Assembly (NCBI RefSeq): GCF_910589235.1
Contig: NC_060963.1
Location: 8,693,501-8,757,500 of the forward strand
Length of the DNA stretch: 64,000 bases
Direction of reading: 5' to 3'
From: Vespa crabro
Lineage: Eukaryota; Arthropoda; Insecta; Hymenoptera; Vespidae
Below, piece after piece: positions 12,121-64,000 of this stretch (positions are counted from its first letter, which is position 1; each line of letters begins with the position of its first letter). The position numbers and the translations under genes are program-made. The notes below the pieces were generated by a model. It saw only the letters and a list, made by a program, of their open reading frames with translations, made no database searches and was not told the DNA's origin.

Positions 12121-14272
12121 AAGGATTATTTTATTTTAGTTTTATAATAAAAAAAAAATAAATTTAACTTAAAATTCTGAACAAATAAATATTTATATTC
12201 ATTTTTAGCATGTTTAGATAACAGGCATGATAATAACATCAGCAATTATACGAACATATATTATATACACATATGTACAATACATAGATATATAATTAAT
12301 GTTAGATTTACTCGCAAACGATAAGTTTAGCGCGAATCGAACGTAAAGCACCTCTAACCATGTCACGAATAGTCGATTCTAGGTCGGTCTATGACGTATT
12401 ATATCGATCGATATAATTTAAATACGATATAAGTACGTACGTCAAAGAGCGATGAAGTCATTCTCAAGAATAAAAGCACTTCGTCAGACACGGAAGCACC
12501 TTCGATCGTTTCGCATCTGATAGATATAAACCAGAATTTGATATTAAACGGGCAAATGTGTCAATTTTGAAAATGAAAAAAAGCAAGGCTAGATCTTATC
12601 TATGCTTGATTAAGCGTAGTTTATCATAAAATTCGTTGAATTTCATTTTACTTAAATTAATTGATTATGCTTGAAAATTGAGCTAATAAAATTATTTTTT
12701 TATCGTTGAATAAATGATATAGAATATTTTTTTGAATCTTTGTAAAGAAACTTTTCCAATATCTTTGGCTTGTTATTCTCATACAAAGGAAAGAAAATAA
12801 ACGTCTTAGGGTTTAAGGTTTGGATGGAAGAAAGGCAGGTGACCGGATCGATTCTATACGATCATGTATATAAACCTACGTAAAAAGAGGACGAGGATAA
12901 GAGAAGAAAAGAGGAGGAATAGTTGCGTGAGTGACGTGTACTGAACGAACGAACGTACAACCGCGAAGCTATGAGCGCATGCGTATTGGAAAAAGACGAG
13001 TTGCCTAGGACATTATGCGGTGATGGTAGAAGTAGTGGTACAACGTTACGATATTCCGTAGGAAAAGAAAGAGGGTGCGAGGAAGAACGACGCCGTAGTC
13101 GGAGCAACCCGTCGAACAGTGCCGTGTCGTATAAGCAGTACTTACGGAGCAAGCTGCGAGCAAAGGTTGCTCTCTCCGAATAGCTTCGATCTACTTTTGA
13201 ATTTCTCGTAAGTTGTACTTTGACTAGACGTAAAATTAAACAAATAAAGATAAGATAAAACGGGTTGTTTTTTAATTTAAAAACTTTTAGTGTTAAATCG
13301 TTACGGCAGTTTTATATCTATGTTAAAATTTCTTTATATTTCTTAGAAGCAAGTGAACACGTTTGAAATCTAAACTACATATCAATAATCTACCATTATA
13401 ACCATAACGGTTTATAATGTTGTGGATATACCTAAGAGTGCTTTAGTTTTGTCGATGTTGTTATAAATGATAGTCTCGACTTTCTCCGAAGCAACAATTT
13501 ACTGCTATTCCGAGCCAACCGATCGATTGATCATAGCTGACCTCGTTAAGAACGTAAAAATAACTTTTTCGTTTATTATACTCTTATTCTCTATTGTACG
13601 TTCATTATATATTTTACATAAAATCTATTTACATAGTCCGTCATAAATTATAATTAATATTCAAAGTGTTACCAGATTTTATGTAGATCATGTATTATTG
13701 ATTATTTTTTTATCATTGTATTATATTTTGGGTCTTGAAGAGTATTACAAGTATATATCTATATAGATTTCTCGGGAAGTAATAGTATTTCGATCTTATA
13801 AGGATTATCGACGCATTTGATAAATGCGTAAATGTAAATTCTCTAAGAAAACTTTTCCGTTTTTCTTTCTATTTAGACAACTTGAATTTTGGTATCGTAA
13901 ATTTATTATCGGCACCCCTGAACGACATCGAATGCTTTCTGGTGGCGTTGAGATAATAAAAAGTAAACAGATGAAACAACTCCCATATATAGAAGGGCAA
14001 TATAGGGCTGTAAAGAACGAGAAGGGAGAAACGGTGATGCACGGAAGAAAAACGGATTCTCTTCTTCCTTCATAATATTCTCAGCAACGTTATCCGTTTG
14101 CGGAGTTGCACCCTTCCTGAGAGATAGACGCTCTCTCGGAAATTTTCGCTCCTGCATAGACAAACTCCGAGGGTCCATGTGATTTGATTATGTTGCTAAT
14201 ACGCACCGTATGCCACCCCTAATCGTTGCACGCTCGCATTTCTACTCCCTACTGCAATGTGATCTTTTTTCT

Positions 14273-14327
<55 letters not shown>

Positions 14328-14939
14328 TATAAGCGTACCATATAAACTGAATTATAAAATGGAACTTATGCCATCACTATAACACCATTTGAGATTTTTG
14401 TGAAAGGTCAATGATTCTTTAAACATTTCTAGACGATCCCTAACATTACTTTGTTATGAATCATATATTAACATGAGTCAGAAATTAGTAAACGATCGAA
14501 GTCTTTCTATATTCACATCCTTCGCACCATGTTTTTTAAGTTAACCAACACCAACATAAATATTCCCCCTAATTAAAATTCCTCAAGACAGATACATCTC
14601 ATTTATTTCACTTTAATGCGTTTACCAAATTCAATTCGAGTTCAAGACAAGACAAAGTATTGACCAAGCTTGAATCTTAAAAACGAGCAAACTCATTATA
14701 CAAAACCATCTGTCGATTGCATTCTTTACGACGTGTTAGTCGAACATATTCGATTACTATGTAACGACGGCTCGTAAAAAATACGTTTCATCGAAATTTT
14801 CAAAGATTTTGTACGATCATGTAGAAATTACAAGAAAAGATTGTTCCAATTTCACGTGTCAGCTAGAAACAGGTATTGGATGGGTAATCGCTTTATAAAC
14901 ACGTTTAAACTAAGTCGGCGTGCGGTAACTACGAGCGTT

Positions 14940-14976
<37 letters not shown>

Positions 14977-16556
14977 AACGGCTAACGTCGAACACTGTCT
15001 TTCATTCGTGCTGGTAGACATAGTGATAGTAGCAGTGATCCTACGTGGAAGCATAAAACAGTCGGAGTCCTTGCCGCAGCCTTGCGTTTTCTCCTTGAGG
15101 CTGAATTCTATTTAAATATACACGCCATGCAGAAGGAACGAATGATAGAAAGAGACAGTGCAGAGAAGCAAGTTTCTTCCTCTCTCTCTTTCTCTTTTCC
15201 TTTCTTTCTCTCTTCCTCTCTTATTCTCGCTTATGATATAGCTTTAATCTATTCATCTTTCTCTTTCAACTGGTTTCTTACTGATTTCTGTGACATTTTT
15301 TTTAAGAGATTTAATAAATTTCATACAACATAAATTACGGATATTTTTGAATAGTTAAACTGCGAAAATATTTCTAAAAATTATAGAGAACTTCGCCACA
15401 TACATAATATTAATAAAATACAATAGATTACTTTCGAACCGCAGCATGATTTATCTTAAATTTCCGGAAGGACATCATAGCAAGGATTAACGATTGTCTC
15501 GTTAGAACAAAGAAAGAGAAATACGTACGTGTCTTGCTTGCCTTGGCGGTCGTTGCTCGCAAGTTCCTGTTCCCTCTCGAAGGTTTCTGTATCGATGTGA
15601 TAAATGCGTTCATGAGTCAAACGCATTGGTTGTGATCGTGCTCTACGAATGTACCGAAAAGATTCGAAAATACTTTTAAAGTACTCACAGAAACGTGCTT
15701 ACGAAAAAAGGAAAGTCTCTATTTTGGGAATCAGTTTCATGATTTTTACGGCGCATAAGCACCGTAAAAATGTATGGGCAATGTACTTTTCTGACGACCT
15801 TCGACTTGTTCGTTAACTGCGAAAAAATAATGCTCGTCATCATCGTTGTTGACGATGTGGACCTATATAACAAGAAGACGAGAATGAACAAAGGAATCAT
15901 GAATCAGACGCATATGCACATAGACAGTTACTAATTTTCTCTACAGAATCATATCCCTATTCGTTTTTATAGACAGCTAAGAGTAAGTCGACCTCGATAG
16001 ACAGCCAAGACTCGTATTCATTGGTTGACAAATTTTTCATCATTTCATATATTTCGATATATAACATACATATGTTTAGCTTTGTATATGGAAAATGTTT
16101 GAAGAATTCGATCGAATTTTTTCCACGTGTGATATTCATAACCGACAGCGGGATCATTCGAGAGATTAAAAATTTCCACGCAAGAATGAAAGTTTTTTTT
16201 TGATAATTTCATTGATAATGTAGAATAAATGGAAACATTTTCTTTTTTTTCATCCGATTATTTAAAATTAACGGTAAGACTGTCAGTTTCATAGAAATTA
16301 AAAAAAATTGATATTTCTGGTCAACAGTTACAATTTTTTCAGACACATGAAAGATAAGAGGAAAATAAGAGAAAGAGAAAGAAAAAGAAAAATCAGCAGT
16401 CAGGAAACGAGAAATTCTTATCCATCAAGCATTAAAATATGCTGATTGTGGCCATCGAAATCAGACCTCGAGAAGAAGACAGTCGTTAACTAGCGGTCGT
16501 TGAAAAAAGTGAAAAAGAGTGAAAGAGAGAGAAAGAAAGAGAGAAAGAGAGAAAGA

Positions 16557-16605
<49 letters not shown>

Positions 16606-16660
16606 AAGAGACAGAAAGAAAAAAGAGACAGAAAGAAAGAAAAACATTAAACGAGAGTTG
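12121..16660. other. Divergent intergenic region between unc79 and the phosphatase gene
   Basis: The two genes point away from each other across this 4.5 kb. It contains a GC-richer island at 12,860-13,210 that ends near a good donor (CTCGTAAGT at about 13,206), which is a candidate non-coding first exon. An open frame there (12,971-13,183) ends before the donor, so it would be untranslated or a uORF. Also present are an (AT)n/poly-T tract at 14,276-14,328, an (AG)n tract at 14,940-14,976 and AP-1 sites at 14,474 and 15,613. No confident coding exon was seen. Confidence 0.5.
16505..16640. repeat. (AG)n / purine-rich tract
   Basis: Imperfect then pure (AG)n (16,561-16,603) just upstream of coding exon 1 of the phosphatase, probably in its 5' UTR. 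Open frames across it are artefacts of the repeat. Confidence 0.9.
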
Positions 16661-16754
16661 GCATGGCCGTGCGCGAGAACGTGCGACCTCCGACAAGTCT
16701 TCAACTTCCCGGTACGTGACTCAGGATCTTAGGAATCGAGAATCTCGACGGAGG

Positions 16755-59133
<42,379 letters not shown>

Positions 59134-59354
59134 AAGAACGCGTAAGGCGTGCGTGCGCCTGACATACACACTCCCACACATACACATACACATATATGCA
59201 ACACCTCGCAAAAAGAAACGTACGGACCTGCAAGCTCGTTTTTGTTGTTATATATTACTATACTATTACTACTATTATTAATTATTATTATTATTAATTA
59301 TTATTATTAATTATTATTATTAATTATTATTATTATTAATTATTATTATTATTA

Positions 59355-59413
<59 letters not shown>

Positions 59414-62245
59414 TATCCATATTTCTTGGACACAGGGACAACGATAATGCTCGTTCCATCGATTCAAAACGACGAAAACGTGTGTAGAGATAAAGAGACG
59501 AGGCGGAAGAAACGGTACATATCTTAACGCGCAAATTCATCGTTCTTCCTGTTCTTTTTTAGCGGGAGAACTTGTTTACCTTGTTACCGTGCCTTGATGA
59601 TCGCCAACTCCCCCCTCGAAATATAGGGAAAGGCCGATTTACAAACGATTTACTTATCTAACAACTAACTTACTAAATGTATGAGCGTGAAAAAAAAAGA
59701 GAGAAAGGGGTAAAAGAATATCTCTGATCGAACGAATGCCAAATTAAGAAAACAAAAGGAAGGGAGAGCACATTTTTAATTACGAAATATTTGCAAAATT
59801 TTCACCTAGAAATTGATTAGCCAGACGATATATATTTCCGAATTATCATTTATCTCAAGAAAAAAAAGAGGATGTTCGATCGTTTTTTCTTTTCTATTCT
59901 TTTCTTTTCTTTTCTTTCGTTTTATCAAGAACATGCTCTTTCAATGCAAGGTTAAACTTGTAAGTACTTATGTGAAAAGTGTTCACGACTGTTGTTTGGC
60001 ATAGACAAATAATACTGATTTTAGACTGTTTCTGACAACATTAAATTTAGAATTTAAAGATATATGTATTTTTATCAAAGCATACTAAAAAAGCAAAAAA
60101 GAGAACAAAAAAAAACAAAAAATACACAGAGACTACTTTAATGTACTTCGTTGAGAATCGTTTTTGCAAAAGCGGCGATCTATAGATTCAGTGTTTCGTA
60201 TAATGGTGACGATACTTGGTATTATTGCTGTACAGGAGATATATCTATTTAATATATCTATTAATTTGATCGAATTGAAATAATCTTTTTTTTATTATTT
60301 TTTTTTATTACTTTCTCCTTTTGTTTTTCTTTCTTTTTTTTCACTCCCATTCATCGTTTGATCGTGTTTCACAAAAACATTGCGGACAACACTACTTGAA
60401 AATCGCCAGTTATGATGTTGAAGAACATTTTATTAACAAAATATTGTCTTGGCAAATGAAATTTTGTTAGAAATTTTTGTGAAAGGGCATTGAGTTTTAC
60501 AAAAAAACGAAAGGAGGTAGAAAGAGAAAGAGAGAGAACATTATTCAGAAAATAAATAACATCGCATACAAGCTGTAAGACGATTATTAGCCACGTTTAA
60601 GTTTTACATTTGTCTATTTGTAATCTGTGCGTCTATACGATAATTGATATAATGTGGTTTATATTTGATAAATAATATGTATATCGTTATAACCAAGAGA
60701 AAAGCTTAGACGTTAAACTCCTTAGCATTTAAGAATCTGGTTGTGGTCCAACCATCGTGATCTAGTCGTTTGTTGGGATAGATGGTATATATCTATGGTA
60801 CGAGAGCAGCATAGAAATAAAGGAAAAATAAAGAGAGAACGAGTGAGTTCCTTATCGAAATCGATGATGTTCAAATATCACTGAAGAAATTTCTTTTTTC
60901 TTTCTCGTTAATGAAGAACCATCGAGAAGAAAATGAACATACGTTGCGTTGGTATATACGTATTAAGAATCTATTACGGGTACGTGGTGGTAGTCAGGAT
61001 TAATCTTTGTAAGTGAAAATAGAGATCGTTTGGCTTTGCGAGGAACACAAACTAACTTCGTTCACTCGAACCACGAAAAAAAGATGCTTTCGTAATGACA
61101 TATTTCATATAGGGTATTACATATTATATAATCGTAAGATAACATTATTCACATCGAAATTTTAACGCGAATAAGTTCCTGCAACTTTGATCGTTATTAG
61201 GAAGAATCGAATCGAAAAGAGATTCGTTTTAGAAAGAGAATTTATTATTACAATCTCGCTTAAATATAAGATTAAGTAGCTGTACAGAATGATATATGTG
61301 TATATATATATGACATTATATCATCATATATATATATATATGGAGCTCGTTGTTATTAACGATGACTCTATCGCAGACAATAAAATTGAAGATAACGAAA
61401 GTGGAAGAGTTCCTTCGATTTCGTCTTTAATATTCGCAACGGTACATATCAAGGATACGTCGCCTTTTCATAAAAAAACTGAGAGCTGTATGTAAGAGGA
61501 AGAAAAGAGCACAAAGTTAGTGATTCATACGTATGTCTCTAAGTTGCCGGCATCTTTTGTTTTTTTTTGTAAGAGGAAACGATGTAAATACGTGAACTGT
61601 AAACTGTGTGCGTACGTGAATGGCTAAATTAAATGGACAAACAGTTTTAAAGAGTGTGAAAATAAAAGTTAAACAGATAAAGAGAGAGGGAGAGATATTA
61701 AGAAATGTCGGTAGATGTATTGATAGAAGAAAAAAATAGTACCTGTTGCATCACGAGGATGTATGTATGTAGTGTTTATCGAATAGTGGGAAGATATTAA
61801 CAATAAACATGTATATCGGCATACGATATAAATACGAGGAATGTCGTTGCTGTAATGATGATAACGCTTTAACAGACGTTCATATTCTCGTGAATCGTCC
61901 GAGAAAAGTTAATAGCATGTTGATATATCTCTTTATTGCTAGTATTTTTCTGCAACTTAATGCACATGTTAAAATTTGCTTGCACTATACGTCATTAAAG
62001 TAAAATATATATACTATCTGCGGCACGCACACTTTAAGAAAGGGTATGCACCGTGATGGTTAATATAAAGTAATCCTTATAAATCGGATCCCAACGATTT
62101 TATAATGTACAGCTATATGTAGTGATTGATAGTAAAAACCATAAAAAGTATAGTATGTAATTTATGCGTAAATGCGTGCAAGTATTGTATTATATCAAAA
62201 TTTATTTAGTTATTTTATGAATAAAAATGCAAATTGAAAGTTCAT
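59134..62245 (+). other. Probable 3' UTR of the phosphatase gene
   Basis: Follows the TGA at 59,131. AATAAA signals occur at 60,551, 60,816, 60,827, 61,661, 61,802 and 62,220, so the UTR could be about 1.4 to 3.1 kb with alternative ends. No coding exon or start of another gene is visible. The extent is inferred, with no transcript evidence. Confidence 0.5.
59278..59411. repeat. (ATT)n array
   Basis: Consecutive ATT/TTA units with AATT interruptions, then a pure run from about 59,354. It lies in the presumed 3' UTR. Confidence 0.95.
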
Positions 62246-64000
62246 ATTGATAGAACTGTCTTTATAGTAATGACAAAGAGATAAAACAGTATCCTTCCGA
62301 CTTGTACCTGCTTATATACCGATTTTCAAGAAGAGATTAAAGGTTTGGGATGTAGTGATTTAACGAATCTTTTGCTTTGTTCGTCCGCCATTCAAATAAT
62401 TTGTTCGATTTACTTTTATTTGTAAAATCATTTCCATCCATGCACTATACGCTTTATAATCAATTTTTAGTTCTTAAGTACTAAGACTGCCTAGTGCAAT
62501 TCTATAAAAAAGAAATAAGTATAGTAGATTAATTAATCTTCTTAACCGAAGCGTAACAAAAAGGAACAATCATATAGAATTTAAAGATCAGTATTTTAGA
62601 AAGATATTCCTTATAACAAAGTTTTTAGTACAATTTTCTTTACATTGATCTATACGTAAAGAATTAAAAAGAATTAAAAAGAATAGACAAATATTCTGTC
62701 TTGGTTGCATATTTTAGCTAGTAATTCATTACACTAGCTCAAAGCGTCAAATAAAACGATTATTGTGCATATACTGAAATTATACAATAGAATCGACGCA
62801 TATTTTTACCTTCTTTAATTCATTATCCTTATCATATAAAAATTACTGGCATTTTCAGTCTCCTGCTTTACAATTATGCTTATGACAAAATTTAAACTAA
62901 ATAACAAGATCGATAACTATAACATATACTAACTAAAAATTATGTCAATTAACTTACTTCTAATTTTTTTTTTAATTCAATATATATAGTTGTATCTATA
63001 TACATCGCGCAATTTTTTCAGGTAATTTAATATAATCAAATACAATTTCTCTAATCCTCTTTTTGATACCTACTGCAATATATTTAAATACTTTGTAGCC
63101 GATATAGAATTGTCAGTTATGTGCTTTTCTTTTTATATACATTCAATTGCTCACTCAAATTCATAACTGACGTATATAAAGTGCTTTGATATATCATATA
63201 GCGTTTCTTTATCACATGCGATCAAGCGCGTTCTATCTTTCTTTAATTTTGCTTAATTAATAAAGAAAAGTTGTATATATAAACAACGCTTTGATATTTA
63301 TTCCATTAAATCATTGTTACACGCTTAACCGAAGAGCAAATTTTATTAGAAAATTTAACGACCGACCATAAATATTCTGAATCACGTTCATTCGCATAGG
63401 TAGAAAACTTACATAAACATCTAAATAGATCGTAACCGGTATCTTTTATAGTATAAAAGATTTCATATAATGCATTACAATTAACGTTACGTCACAATAC
63501 TTACCAACATTTCTTTGTCAGACGCGAAGCATGTGAAACATGAATATATCTATTATTATTAATTTTATACCATTCTAAAGAAAAAAGTAATAACATTGAA
63601 CGAAAAGCACCTTTATAAAGTCATTCTTTTATGTAAAGACGTTCTTTTTGCTTCCATTCATTACTTAAACTCATTTTAAGGCTACAAGTAATTAACCTTA
63701 AGAACGTATGAGAAAATTCGATATATAAAGGAACATCATTAAAAAAATGAAGAGAGAAACGTATTCGACTTTTAACCTATAAAAAATAATGAAATATTTT
63801 GTAAATATGAACAATAATAAAATTGTACAAGATATCTACGTTAGAATTTATAATATACGCTATATAAGCAAAATAGAGAATGTCTATGACAAGAGAAACT
63901 AACAAACTGCAACTTTTTGTTTCTTGCCGAAAAATTTACAATATATGATTCTACTTCTTTAGTTTTGTGGCTTACCCTGACGATATAGAATTCGTAATTA
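62246..64000. other. No gene seen
   Basis: AT-rich sequence with stops in every frame. No repeat array, conserved peptide or RNA gene was recognised. It may be intergenic or the far 3' UTR. Confidence 0.6.

Noticed and set aside
12300..12370. Alternative unc79 first exon on the minus strand (frame MVRGALRSIRAKL)
   Set aside because: Resembles an N-terminus but has no donor in the phase required by exon 2; the ATG at 11,682 fits better.

Overview
The window is nuclear DNA of an insect, most likely a hymenopteran (bee, wasp or ant). The evidence is an AT-rich background, long (AG)n/(CT)n and (AT)n microsatellites, GT-AG introns and two genes that read as insect proteins. No bacterial, organellar or viral features were seen.

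Layout. (1) Positions 75-11,682, minus strand: the 5' part of unc79, the large HEAT-like auxiliary subunit of the NALCN sodium-leak channel. Twenty-seven coding exons could be joined with every splice phase agreeing. They give the first 1,533 codons, and the gene runs off the left edge. (2) Positions 11.7-16.7 kb: a divergent intergenic region with GC-richer islands that may be promoters or 5' leaders. (3) Positions 16,755-59,133, plus strand: a MAPK phosphatase of the DUSP10/MKP-5 class (puckered-like). It has five coding exons and 712 codons plus stop, with a rhodanese/MAPK-docking domain in exon 3 and the dual-specificity catalytic domain in exons 4-5. All its introns are phase 1. Introns 2 (9.3 kb) and 3 (26.9 kb) hold most of the window's simple repeats, a decayed Tc1-like transposon, a 108-bp tandem repeat and an AT palindrome. 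(4) Positions 59,134 to about 62,240: a long 3' UTR with several AATAAA signals. (5) 62.25-64 kb: no gene seen.

The main discovery candidates concern the phosphatase locus. Its introns and upstream region hold at least 28 exact AP-1 sites (TGASTCA) in about 44 kb, against roughly 5 expected; I saw one in the remaining ~17 kb. Phosphatases of this class switch off JNK, and JNK acts through AP-1, so this looks like a dense negative-feedback enhancer array. Many sites lie beside long GA/CT tracts. In addition, an ATG exon at 50,896-50,965 with a perfect GTAAGT donor and matching phase 1 lies in intron 3. It would make a 264-residue catalytic-only isoform lacking the docking domain, probably from an internal promoter.

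The two genes are transcribed away from each other and have no obvious functional link. Exon boundaries were derived by eye from splice signals, reading phase and remembered family similarity, with no RNA evidence.
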